A stretch of 64,000 nucleotides of DNA. Origin: Methylorubrum extorquens (GTDB taxonomy: Bacteria; Pseudomonadota; Alphaproteobacteria; Rhizobiales; Beijerinckiaceae). The stretch covers positions 564,001-628,000 of the forward strand of contig NZ_JALJXF010000001.1 of the NCBI RefSeq assembly GCF_024169925.1, written 5' to 3'. Both the position numbers and the translations under genes were made by a program. The stretch's first letter is position 1. Every line of letters starts with the position of its first letter. This document shows, piece by piece, positions 37,330 through 45,362 of this stretch. The notes beneath the pieces are model-generated. The model saw only the letters and a list, made by a program, of their open reading frames with translations, did no database searches and was not told the origin of the DNA.

Positions 37330-38574
37330 ATGTCATCCACCGAGATCTCCCCCCTGGCACCCGCCGCTTCGCCGTCGCTGCCAGAGATCGCGGGCGTGCG
37401 CGTCGCCACGGCGCAGGCCGGCATCCGCTACAAGAACCGCACGGACGTGCTCTACGTCGCCCTGGCCGAGGGCACGCAAGTGGCGGGGGTGTTCACCCGC
37501 TCGCGTTGTCCCTCCGCGCCGGTGGATTGGTGCCGTGACGCCTTGAAAGCCAGGAAGGGCGCAAGGGCGCTCGTCGTGAACTCGGGCAACGCTAACGCCT
37601 TCACCGGGCTGAAGGGTCGCGAAGCCGTGGCGCTGACGGCAGAGATCGCCGGCCGGGCCGCCGCCTGCGCCCCGGAGGCGGTGATGATCGCCTCCACCGG
37701 CGTGATCGGCGAGCCGCTCGACGCGCGCAAGTTCGAGGGCGTGCTGGCCGAATGCGCCGGACGCGCCGAGGGTGGCGCCGACGCCTGGGCGCAGGCCGCG
37801 CAGGCGATCATGACGACCGACACCTTCCCCAAGCTCGCCACCCGCCGGGTCGAGATCGACGGCGTGCCGGTAACGATCAACGGAATCGCCAAGGGCGCGG
37901 GCATGATCGCCCCCGACATGGCGACGATGCTGGCCTTCGCCTTCACCGACGCGGCGCTGCCGCAGGACGTGCTCCAGGACCTGCTGAGCGCGGGCACGAA
38001 GACATCATTCAACTGCGTGACGGTGGACGGCGATACATCCACCTCCGACACGCTGCTGCTCTTCGCCACCGGTGCCGCCGGCAACGCGGCGGTGACGCAG
38101 GCCGACGATCCGCGGCTCGCCGGATTCCGGGCGGCCTTGGACGATCTGCTGATCGAACTGGCGCAGCTCGTCGCCCGCGATGGGGAGGGTGCCAACAAGC
38201 TCGTGACCGTCGAGGTCGAGGGTGCCGAAAGCGATCCCTCCGCCCACCGCATCGCGATGTCGATCGCCAACTCGCCGCTGGTGAAGACCGCGGTGGCCGG
38301 CGAGGACGCCAATTGGGGCCGCGTGGTGATGGCCGTCGGGAAGGCCGGCGAGCCCGCCGACCGCGACCGCCTCGCGATCTGGTTCGGCGACGTGCGCGTC
38401 GCGGTGCAGGGCGCACGCGACCCCGATTACAGCGAGGAAGCGGCCAGCGCCGTGATGCGGCGGCCCGAGATCACCGTGCGGGTCGATCTCGGCCTCGGCC
38501 AGGGTCGGGCGCGCGTTTGGACCTGCGACCTCACCAAGGCTTACGTCGCCATCAACGGAGACTACCGCTCGTGA
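37330..38574 (+). CDS. argJ: Bifunctional ornithine acetyltransferase / N-acetylglutamate synthase
   Basis: 414-residue enzyme of the cyclic arginine pathway that transfers the acetyl group from N-acetylornithine to glutamate (and may use acetyl-CoA). The autoproteolysis/nucleophile motif is [13 protein letters not shown], with Thr199 as the expected new N-terminus of the beta subunit. An N-terminal [12 protein letters not shown] block and the [10 protein letters not shown] motif confirm the family. Its stop overlaps the GTG of the SIMPL gene (38571-38574). Confidence 0.95.
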   Translation: MSSTEISPLAPAASPSLPEIAGVRVATAQAGIRYKNRTDVLYVALAEGTQVAGVFTRSRCPSAPVDWCRDALKARKGARALVVNSGNANAFTGLKGREAVALTAEIAGRAAACAPEAVMIASTGVIGEPLDARKFEGVLAECAGRAEGGADAWAQAAQAIMTTDTFPKLATRRVEIDGVPVTINGIAKGAGMIAPDMATMLAFAFTDAALPQDVLQDLLSAGTKTSFNCVTVDGDTSTSDTLLLFATGAAGNAAVTQADDPRLAGFRAALDDLLIELAQLVARDGEGANKLVTVEVEGAESDPSAHRIAMSIANSPLVKTAVAGEDANWGRVVMAVGKAGEPADRDRLAIWFGDVRVAVQGARDPDYSEEAASAVMRRPEITVRVDLGLGQGRARVWTCDLTKAYVAINGDYRS

Positions 38575-39293
38575 AGCTCTTTTCCGCGCTCGCCGTTCCC
38601 GTCCTGTTGTTCGCCATGGCGACGCCTGCCGTGGCCGATGACGAGAACGGCCGCATCCGGGTGATCGGCCGGGCCTCGCAGGAGGTCGCGCCGGATTTTG
38701 CCTCGGTGGAAATCGGCGTCGAAACCCGCGGCGCCACGCCGGCCGCCGCCCTCGATGCTGCGAGCCAAGCGGCGAAAGGCATCGTCGCGAGCGCCAGGGA
38801 AATGGGTGTGGCGGAGGCCGATATCGGCACCTCCTCGATCACCCTGCAGCCGCGGACCAAGACCGTGCGCCAACCCGACGGCTCGATGGGCGAGCGGGAC
38901 GACGGCTACACGGCGGGCAATCGCGTGCGGGTGCGCCTAGCCGAGATGGGCAAGCTCGGCGAACTGATGCGGCGCACCCTCGAATCCGGGGCCAACCGGA
39001 TCCAGGGGATCAGCTTCGGCCTGCGCGACCCAGCCGCGGCGGAGGCCGCCGTGCAGGTCGCCGCCGTCAAGGATGCCCGCGCCCAGGCCGAGCGCATCGC
39101 CGAGGCGACCGGTGTGAAACTCGGCACCGTCGTCTCGATCGAATCGCCGCCGCGAGCCGAGTCGCCCCGGCCCATGCCCTCCGCCATGGCAATGAAAGCG
39201 CCGGCCCCCCGCGGCCGCACCGCCGTGCCGGTCGTGGCGGGAGCGATCGAGACCTCGGCCGAGGTCGATGCCGTGTTCGCGATCAGCCGATGA
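38571..39293 (+). CDS. SIMPL (DUF541) domain exported protein
   Basis: 240-residue protein from a GTG that overlaps argJ by GTGA. A signal peptide (about 1-22, [20 protein letters not shown]) is followed by the SIMPL/DUF541 domain with the characteristic opening [23 protein letters not shown] and the repeated A-A-x-D-A helices. Family members are outer-membrane or periplasmic and are linked to oxidative stress. It overlaps the MutT gene by ATGA (39290-39293), so argJ, SIMPL and MutT form a tightly coupled operon. Confidence 0.88.
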   Translation: MKLFSALAVPVLLFAMATPAVADDENGRIRVIGRASQEVAPDFASVEIGVETRGATPAAALDAASQAAKGIVASAREMGVAEADIGTSSITLQPRTKTVRQPDGSMGERDDGYTAGNRVRVRLAEMGKLGELMRRTLESGANRIQGISFGLRDPAAAEAAVQVAAVKDARAQAERIAEATGVKLGTVVSIESPPRAESPRPMPSAMAMKAPAPRGRTAVPVVAGAIETSAEVDAVFAISR

Positions 39294-39706
39294 GCACCCC
39301 GCTCAAGCTTCTTCTCGTCGTCGCGGCGGCCCTGGTCGATGCCGACGGGCGGGTGCTGATGGCCCAGCGCCCCGAGGGCAAGGCGCTGGCCGGCCTCTGG
39401 GAGTTTCCCGGCGGCAAGGTCGAGCCCGGCGAGCGGCCGGAGGAGACGCTGATCCGTGAACTCGCCGAGGAACTCGGCATCACGGTGAAGGAGCCGTGCC
39501 TTGCGCCGCTCACCTTCGCGAGCCACGCCTACCCGGATTTCCACCTGCTGATGCCGCTCTACATCTGTCGGCGCTGGGAGGGGCTTCCGCAGTCGCGCGA
39601 GGCGCAGGCACTCCGCTGGGTGCGGCCGGGGGCTTTGCGCGATCTACCGATGCCGCCGGCCGATCTGCCGCTGATCCCCTTCCTGATCGATCTGCTCGGA
39701 CCCTGA
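39290..39706 (+). CDS. mutT: MutT-type Nudix hydrolase (8-oxo-dGTP diphosphatase)
   Basis: 138-residue Nudix enzyme that removes oxidised dGTP from the nucleotide pool. The Nudix box is GKVEPGERPEETLIRELAEE followed by LGI (residues about 43-65), matching the consensus with all metal-binding Glu. The N-terminal half contains LMAQRPEGKALAGLWEFPGG, typical of MutT. It is the third gene of the argJ cluster, with overlapping start. Placing it after a SIMPL oxidative-stress protein is consistent with damage control. Confidence 0.93.
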   Translation: MSTPLKLLLVVAAALVDADGRVLMAQRPEGKALAGLWEFPGGKVEPGERPEETLIRELAEELGITVKEPCLAPLTFASHAYPDFHLLMPLYICRRWEGLPQSREAQALRWVRPGALRDLPMPPADLPLIPFLIDLLGP

Positions 39707-39734
39707 CCGGGCCCGAGGCCTGAAGGGGGAAACG

Positions 39735-41279
39735 ATGGCGCGACGGGCGAAGGCGGCGGTCGAGAGTGGAGTGTCGGCGAAAGCGCCTACCCAATCGAAG
39801 CCGCCCAAAAAATCCCGCAGCACCACGCCGACGGCTGAAAACCTCGCGGCACTCAGCCAGGAGCGGCTCATCGCCCTGATCCTCGAAGAGGTTGGCCAGA
39901 GCGCGCCGTTCAAGAAGCGGGTGAGTGCCGCGATCGCCGCGCTCCAGGGACCCGACAGGGTGGCGGCCCTGATCGACCGCCGCCTCTCGGCGCTGGAAAA
40001 GGCCCGCGGCTACATCGATTGGCAGAAGCGCCGGGCTTTCGCCTCCGACCTCGACGCCACGCTCGCGACCATCCTCTCCGACCTGAAGCCGCTCGATGCC
40101 GGCATGGCCCTCGACCGGCTGCTGCGCTTCCTCCAGAGCGCCAGCGCCACGCTGGAGCGGGTCGATGATTCCGCCGGACAGGTGCATGCCGTCTACGAGG
40201 CCGCCGCCGAAGCCGCCGCAGGCCTCGCGGCGGGGCTCTCGGCGGATGCCGCGCTGGGCTTCGCGACCCGCGCACTCGACGGTCTCGACGACGATGGCTT
40301 CGGCCTCGTCGGTGCCCTGCTGGTCGATCTCCTGCCGAAGCTGCCGAAGGCCGCGCTCGAACCGCTCGACGCACATCTCGTCGAAGCCCTCGCCAAGCTT
40401 CCGGCATCGGCCACGAAGAAGGCCGGGCCGGCGGTCTTCGAGATGGCCGGGCAGGAATGGGAGCGGCGCTACCACCGTCTGAGCCTCATCCGCCTGCGTC
40501 AGGTCATCGCCGACGCCCGCGGTGACGCCGACGCGTTCATCGCCCTCGAACTGGAGATGTCGCCCGAGCGGCCCGATCTCGGGGCGGTGGCCGAGCGGCT
40601 GCTCGCGGCAGGCCGCGCCGCCGAGGCCCTCGACTGGATTCGCCGCAAGCAGAAGCGCGGCACGGTCGTGATGACCCGCGAGGATCTGATCGTCGGCGGC
40701 TTCGATCCCGACGGCCCGGAACGCGAGCGCGAGGCGGTCGAGATCCGCATCCTCGACGCGCTCGGCCACAAGGACGAGGCGCAAGGTTTACGCTGGTCGC
40801 GGTTCGAGAAGAGCCTCGATCCGCAGGCCCTGCGCGATTACCTCGCCCGCCTGCCGGACTTCGAGGACGAGGAGGCTCTGGAGCGCGCCTTCGCCCACGC
40901 CGCGAACCGCAAGGACCCGCATGGCGGCCTCTACTTCCTGATCCGCTGGCCGAATCTGGACCGCGCCGCCCGCCTCGTGCTCGATCGGCGCGACGCATGG
41001 TCGGGCCGGATCTGGGAGTTGCTCGCCCCGGCCGCCGAAGCGCTGGAGCCGGACCATCCGCTCGCGGCGAGCGTGCTCTATCGCGCGCTCATCGACGACA
41101 TCCTCGAACGCGGCCGCTCGCCCGCCTACGGTCACGGCGCCCGCCATCTGATGCGCCTGGGCGAACTCGCGCGGGAACTGGCGCCGGGCGATCTGACGCC
41201 GAGCCACGCCGAGTACGCGGCACAGCTTCGCAAGGCGCATGGGCGCAAGTCGGGGTTCTGGTCTCAGGTTGAGGGGTAG
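39735..41279 (+). CDS. Uncharacterised DUF6880-like protein
   Basis: 514-residue cytoplasmic protein. A basic, low-complexity N-terminus (about 1-35) precedes an all-helical body with many Leu/Ala heptad-like repeats, of the HEAT/TPR-like style. Blocks such as NRKDPHGGLYFLIRWPNLDRAARLVL and YGHGARHLMRLGELARELA are near the C-terminus. I recall a conserved family of this appearance (DUF6880) in alphaproteobacteria; no function is known to me. It begins 28 bp after mutT and could belong to that transcript. Confidence 0.78.
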   Translation: MARRAKAAVESGVSAKAPTQSKPPKKSRSTTPTAENLAALSQERLIALILEEVGQSAPFKKRVSAAIAALQGPDRVAALIDRRLSALEKARGYIDWQKRRAFASDLDATLATILSDLKPLDAGMALDRLLRFLQSASATLERVDDSAGQVHAVYEAAAEAAAGLAAGLSADAALGFATRALDGLDDDGFGLVGALLVDLLPKLPKAALEPLDAHLVEALAKLPASATKKAGPAVFEMAGQEWERRYHRLSLIRLRQVIADARGDADAFIALELEMSPERPDLGAVAERLLAAGRAAEALDWIRRKQKRGTVVMTREDLIVGGFDPDGPEREREAVEIRILDALGHKDEAQGLRWSRFEKSLDPQALRDYLARLPDFEDEEALERAFAHAANRKDPHGGLYFLIRWPNLDRAARLVLDRRDAWSGRIWELLAPAAEALEPDHPLAASVLYRALIDDILERGRSPAYGHGARHLMRLGELARELAPGDLTPSHAEYAAQLRKAHGRKSGFWSQVEG

Positions 41280-41287
41280 GGCGACCC

Positions 41288-41644
41288 TCAAGCCTCGATC
41301 GCATCGACCCGGTCGGGATAGAAGGCGACGTGGCCGCGGATGCGCGCCACCGCCGGAAACGGGTTCTCGTAAGACCACGCCGCCGCTTCCTGGGTCGCGC
41401 CGCCGACGCTCAGGTCGAGATAGAAGGCCTCGCCCTTGTAGGGGCAGAAGGTCCGCCGCGGATTCGGGGCAAGCGCCTCCGCAGCGACATCCTCGCGCGG
41501 GAGGTAGAGAACGGGGTCGTAGCCCGCCTCGCACAGCTTCAGCGCCCGCCGCGTCTCGGCAACGACGCGCCCGCCGAGCCGTACCCGCACGGGCCTCGGG
41601 TGGGGCGTGATGGTGATCGGATGAGCGGGGCCGGGCTCCTTCAT
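41288..41644 (-). CDS. DUF427 domain protein
   Basis: 118-residue protein with the DUF427 core: VRVRLGGRVVAETRRALKL, VLYLPREDV, and the conserved TFCPYKGEAFYLDL with a later WSYENPFP block. DUF427 proteins are small, nucleotide-transferase-like beta-barrels of unknown activity. The start overlaps the stop of the methyltransferase gene by ATGA (41641-41644), indicating coupling. The stop is 8 bp from the convergent DUF6880-like gene. Confidence 0.88.
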   Translation of the reverse strand: MKEPGPAHPITITPHPRPVRVRLGGRVVAETRRALKLCEAGYDPVLYLPREDVAAEALAPNPRRTFCPYKGEAFYLDLSVGGATQEAAAWSYENPFPAVARIRGHVAFYPDRVDAIEA

Positions 41645-42534
41645 GCCGGCTCCTCCCGGATCGGAAACCGATGCTCGGCGGCACCGAGGGCGTCCGCGAG
41701 CCGCGTCTTGGCGCTACCGGGCCGCAGCGGCTTCTGCTGGCTCTCATGCGGTGCCCAGCCGGACAGCCACAGGATCTCGAAGGTCGCCCGCAGCCTCCCG
41801 TCCGGATCGGAAAAGCGCTCTGCGTAGATCGCGGCGGCCCGCATCAGCGTCGCCCGGCGCAGCGGCACGCGGCGGCGGTCGTGCAGGGCGTTGGTCAGCC
41901 CCATGGCACGCAGATCGCGCATCAGCGCGAAGGGGTCGCCGTAACGCACAGTGATCGTGTCCGCGTCCACCACCGGCAGGGCGAAGCCCGCCCGCTGGAG
42001 CAGGCCGCCGAGGTCGCGCAGCTCGGCAAAAGGTGCCACGCGCGGGCTCACGCCGCCTTCGATCTCGCTCTCGGCCTGGAGGAAGGCCTGGCGCAGCTCT
42101 GTCAGCGTCGCACCTCCGAGCAGGCCGGCGAGGAACAGGCCGTCGGGCTTGAGTGCCCGGCGCACCTGCAGCAGGGCGCCCGGCAGATCGTTGACGTGCT
42201 GAAGCGCCAGGGCCGACACCGCAAGGTCGAACCCGGCATTCCCACCGAATGGCAGCACTTCAGGGTCGCCGACCACCGAGCCGGCTGGCTCAGAGATCGG
42301 AGCGAGGCGGATCATCCGCTCGACCCGGCCGCTCTGCAATAGGCGCTCGGACACAACGGGAAGCGGCGTACCGAGATCGAGTGCGACGGGAAAAGAGCGG
42401 GTGACCGCCGCAAGACGATCCTCCAGATCCTCGGCGACCCGCTCTAGCAGGAAGCCGGCATAACCCGATCTTTGCGCACGCGCGATGCGGCGGCGAACGA
42501 GAGCGGGATCAAACAGGGGGGCGGACTCGTTCAT
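41641..42534 (-). CDS. SAM-dependent methyltransferase, NDUFAF5/BioC-like
   Basis: 297-residue class I methyltransferase. It opens with MNESAPLFDPALVRRRIARA, followed by the ALDLGTPLPVVSERLL motif I region and the PFGGNAGFDLAVSALALQHV motif. These match the alphaproteobacterial relatives of human NDUFAF5, a complex I assembly hydroxylase/methyltransferase-like protein. Glycines of motif I are reduced (LDLGTPLP instead of DLGCGTG), so SAM binding may be atypical. The start 42534 is the first ATG inside the similar region. It is divergent from comF, a neighbourhood common in alphaproteobacteria. Confidence 0.85.
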   Translation of the reverse strand: MNESAPLFDPALVRRRIARAQRSGYAGFLLERVAEDLEDRLAAVTRSFPVALDLGTPLPVVSERLLQSGRVERMIRLAPISEPAGSVVGDPEVLPFGGNAGFDLAVSALALQHVNDLPGALLQVRRALKPDGLFLAGLLGGATLTELRQAFLQAESEIEGGVSPRVAPFAELRDLGGLLQRAGFALPVVDADTITVRYGDPFALMRDLRAMGLTNALHDRRRVPLRRATLMRAAAIYAERFSDPDGRLRATFEILWLSGWAPHESQQKPLRPGSAKTRLADALGAAEHRFPIREEPA

Positions 42535-42634
42535 CGATCGGGGAGATGGGGATCCGAGGGTGCGGCGGCCAGGGCGTGAGTTCGGCTCCGGCGCTGTGTC
42601 CGCAGGCATCTCTTTGTTCGTGCAGGCGCCGTTT

Positions 42635-42653
42635 CACGATTTCGCGAATCGTG
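42635..42653. promoter_or_regulatory. Palindrome in methyltransferase/small-protein divergent region
   Basis: CACGATT (42635-42641) and AATCGTG (42647-42653) form a perfect 7-bp inverted repeat around TCGCG, with TTCGCGAA embedded. It lies about 80 bp before the small secreted protein start and 100 bp before the methyltransferase start, a good position for an operator serving either promoter. Confidence 0.45.
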
Positions 42654-42735
42654 CCTCTGCACTATCATCGGTTGGGATGGCCTTGGAACGGAATCCGGGT
42701 CTCTCCGTTTTGCTCGTCGATCGAGGAGGTTGAAG

Positions 42736-42963
42736 ATGACACGGATTCTGATCCGCGCCGCTCTGATCCTTGTCGCCGTCGCGCTGGCCAGCACCGCGGA
42801 GGCCAAGGGTTGCCTGAAGGGCGCCATGGTGGGTGGCGTGGCCGGGCACATGGCCGGACACGGCGTCATGGGTGCCGCGGCTGGCTGTGCCGTCGGCCGG
42901 CATCAGGCGAACAAGCGGGATAAGGCAGCTCAGCAGGGCGCTCAGCAAAACGGCGCGCACTGA
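42736..42963 (+). CDS. Small exported glycine-rich protein
   Basis: 75-residue protein with a signal peptide (about 1-23, ILIRAALILVAVALASTAEA) and a mature part containing GAMVGGVAGHMAGHGVMGAAAGC, a glycine-zipper-like segment, then a polar tail. It has two Cys and three His. The ATG has a GAGGAGGT ribosome site 5 nt upstream. A TTG at 42730 is also in frame. Glycine-zipper proteins associate with the outer membrane. It precedes comF by 29 bp. Confidence 0.65.
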   Translation: MTRILIRAALILVAVALASTAEAKGCLKGAMVGGVAGHMAGHGVMGAAAGCAVGRHQANKRDKAAQQGAQQNGAH

Positions 42964-42992
42964 CAGCGTAGCTTGACGACATTCGTCTATCG

Positions 42993-43760
42993 ATGGCGGC
43001 GCCCGGACGACCCGCTCTGTGGAGCGGCGTAGGGCGCATCGCTTCGACCGTCATCGGTCTGATCTATCCTCCGACCTGCGTGTCCTGCGGAGCGGCGACC
43101 GGTCAGCCGCACGCTCTCTGCGCCGCCTGCTGGAGCGGTTTGCGGCTGATCGAGCGGCCCTATTGCGAGCGGCTCGGCACGCCCTTTGCCCTCGATCTCG
43201 GCGTCGGCCGCCTGCTTTCGCCCGGCGCCATCGCGGAGCCGCCGGCTTTTGGTCGGGCGCGGGCTGTTGCGCTGTATGAGGGCACCGCACGCGACCTCGT
43301 TCATCGTCTCAAATACAATGACCGTCTCGATCTGGCTCGGACCATGGCACGCATGATGGCCTCAGCCGGGCGTGAACTGCTGGACGAGGCGGAGTTGATC
43401 CTGCCCGTGCCTCTCCATGGCTTGCGCCTCTGGCGGCGGCGCTTCAACCAATCGGCCTTGCTGGCCCGCGAGATCGCCCGTGTGTCAGGAACACCGTGCG
43501 ATTTGCGGACACTCGCCCGTGTGAAGGCGACACGGCCTCAGGTCGGCCTGACCCGCCATCAGCGCGCGATGAACCTTCAGGGTGCCTTTCGCGTGGCGGA
43601 AGCCGCGCGATCACGGATCGCCGGACGGCGCCTCCTGCTCATCGACGACGTGGCCACCACGGGCGCAACGGGCAACGCTGCCGCACGGGTGCTGCTGCGC
43701 GGCGGTGCGGCGAGCGTCGATCTCCTCACCTTCGCGACGGTGACGCGGGACGGGCTGTAA
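42993..43760 (+). CDS. comF: ComF family phosphoribosyltransferase-like protein
   Basis: 255-residue ComF. The N-terminal zinc ribbon has Cys29/32 and Cys43/46. The C-terminal phosphoribosyltransferase domain carries the PRPP-binding motif LLLIDDVATTGAT. The blocks PVPLHGLRLWRRRFNQSALLA and VGLTRHQRAMNLQGAF are diagnostic. In transformable bacteria ComF supports DNA uptake, but it is also found in non-competent alphaproteobacteria, where its role is unclear. No other com genes are in the window. Confidence 0.92.
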   Translation: MAAPGRPALWSGVGRIASTVIGLIYPPTCVSCGAATGQPHALCAACWSGLRLIERPYCERLGTPFALDLGVGRLLSPGAIAEPPAFGRARAVALYEGTARDLVHRLKYNDRLDLARTMARMMASAGRELLDEAELILPVPLHGLRLWRRRFNQSALLAREIARVSGTPCDLRTLARVKATRPQVGLTRHQRAMNLQGAFRVAEAARSRIAGRRLLLIDDVATTGATGNAAARVLLRGGAASVDLLTFATVTRDGL

Positions 43761-43785
43761 GGCCATTCCGTTGCCCCCAACGGAA

Positions 43786-43808
43786 ACGGGGGCCGCGAAG
43801 GCCCCCGT
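43786..43808. terminator. Stem-loop between convergent comF and narK-type genes
   Basis: ACGGGGGCC (43786-43794) and GGCCCCCGT (43800-43808) form a perfect 9-bp GC-rich stem with a GCGAA loop. It lies 26 bp after comF and 34 bp before the transporter stop. T runs are missing, but the stem is strong. Confidence 0.6.
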
Positions 43809-43841
43809 CCGAACGATCCCTGTGAGACGGACCGATCCGCT

Positions 43842-45101
43842 TTACGCGCCCGCGGGCTCCATGCGGCCCCCGGCCTGAGCCTGCGCTTCGGCCGGCTGAT
43901 CGAGCACCTTGCCGCGGGGGCCGACCCAGGCGCCGACCCACTTGCGCTGCCACAGGAACAGGCAGCCGAGCACCAAGCCGGTGAACAGGGCGTAGATCAC
44001 GAAGCCCGAGGCGAAGCCGCCGGTATACTGCTTCGAGAAGCCCATGACGTTGGGCAGGATCGCGCCGCCGAGTGCTCCGACCTCGCCGATCATCGAACCG
44101 GCGACCGCGGTGTTGGTCGGCCAGCGCAAGGGGACGAGCTGGAACAGCGCGCCGTTGCCTGCGCCGAGTGCGGCGAAGCAGAGCATGAACAGCAGCGTCG
44201 TCACGGCGAGCGAGGGCGTGGTGGTCAGCGCCAGGAACGAACCGATCGCGGCCAGCAGCACCAGGGAGAGGACGAGGATGCCGCCCATCCGGTCGGCGAA
44301 GTAACCGCCGAGGATGCGGATGCCGGAGCCCATCAGGGCAGCCAGCATCGTGAGGCGACCGGCCTCGACCTTCGTGACGGCGAACTGCTCGTAGAAGAAG
44401 GTCGGCAGGAAGTTCGACAGGCCGATGAAGCCGCCGAACGTGATGATGTAGATCAGCGAGAACGACCAGCCGTCCTTGGTGAACAGGCAGGAGACGTGCT
44501 CCTTGAAGCTCTGGCCGTGGCAGTCCGGCGGCTCCTTGGCGAGGACGATCATAACGAGGATCGGGATGATCATCACCAGGCCGGCGAAGCCGTAGACCGC
44601 CTGCCAGCCATAGGCCTGGGCCAGCGGCGGCGCGAACAGCACGGCGAGCACGGTGCCGGAATTGCCGGCACCCGCGATGCCCATGGCGAGCCCCTTGTGC
44701 TCCGGCGGGAACCAGCCCGAGCCGAGCGAGAGCGCCACGCCGAACGAGGCGCCGGCGATACCGAGCAGCACGCCCATGGCGAGCACGTCGTTGTAGGAGG
44801 AGACGAAGAAGAAGCCGTAGGCCATCGCCAGAACGATGACGCCCATCTCCGTCAGTGCCGCGTTCTTGCGGCCGATATACTGGGCCAGAATCCCGAGCGG
44901 AAAGCGCATGATCGCGCCGGCCAGGATCGGAAGCGAGATCATGAAGCCGGTCTGGGCCGGGGTCAGTCCGTAGGTCTCGGTGATGAACGGGCCCATGGCG
45001 CCGTTGAGCACCCAGATCGCGAAGCAGAAATCGAAATAGAGGAAGGCGGCGAACAGGGTCGGGGGGTGGCCCGACTTCATCACGGTCTTGAAGGATGCCA
45101 T
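43842..45101 (-). CDS. narK: NarK-type nitrate/nitrite MFS transporter
   Basis: 419-residue major facilitator with twelve predicted helices. NarK-family signatures are present: GIAGAGNSGTVLAVLFAPPL (nitrate signature in helix 5) and an Arg in AGAIMRFPLGILA, with a second Arg in MGSGIRILGGYFADR. Members exchange nitrate and nitrite or import nitrate with protons. The start at 45101 (MASFKTVMKSG) places about 15 residues before the first helix, as usual; upstream ATG/GTG codons at 45182 and 45266 give unlikely leaders. No nitrate or nitrite reductase is in the window. Confidence 0.9.
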   Translation of the reverse strand: MASFKTVMKSGHPPTLFAAFLYFDFCFAIWVLNGAMGPFITETYGLTPAQTGFMISLPILAGAIMRFPLGILAQYIGRKNAALTEMGVIVLAMAYGFFFVSSYNDVLAMGVLLGIAGASFGVALSLGSGWFPPEHKGLAMGIAGAGNSGTVLAVLFAPPLAQAYGWQAVYGFAGLVMIIPILVMIVLAKEPPDCHGQSFKEHVSCLFTKDGWSFSLIYIITFGGFIGLSNFLPTFFYEQFAVTKVEAGRLTMLAALMGSGIRILGGYFADRMGGILVLSLVLLAAIGSFLALTTTPSLAVTTLLFMLCFAALGAGNGALFQLVPLRWPTNTAVAGSMIGEVGALGGAILPNVMGFSKQYTGGFASGFVIYALFTGLVLGCLFLWQRKWVGAWVGPRGKVLDQPAEAQAQAGGRMEPAGA

Positions 45102-45362
45102 CGGCGTGCTCGTGGGGCTCGAAGACGCGCCGTTCGGGCAAGCCGGGCGCGGTCTCTCATGCGGAAGAGTGTGTCCGGACATGCGCCGTCCGAGCGCGAG
45201 GCGCCGTTGCCCCGCTCGCCGCCCGAGGGCTGCGACACTCACAATGCAGCCGGCGTGCCAACTCATTCCCTGCTAGAAACCGGCGGCAGCACCCGGCTGC
45301 GACCGCTGTTTGCCGCTGACGCAAGCATCACTGCCTATGAACGATGCAGCGGCCACGCTGCC

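Noticed and set aside
45309..45325. Possible FNR/NNR-like inverted repeat (TTGC and GCAA) upstream of the narK-type gene
   Set aside because: Only 4-bp arms with a 7-bp spacer and poor match to the TTGAT-N4-ATCAA consensus; too likely by chance.
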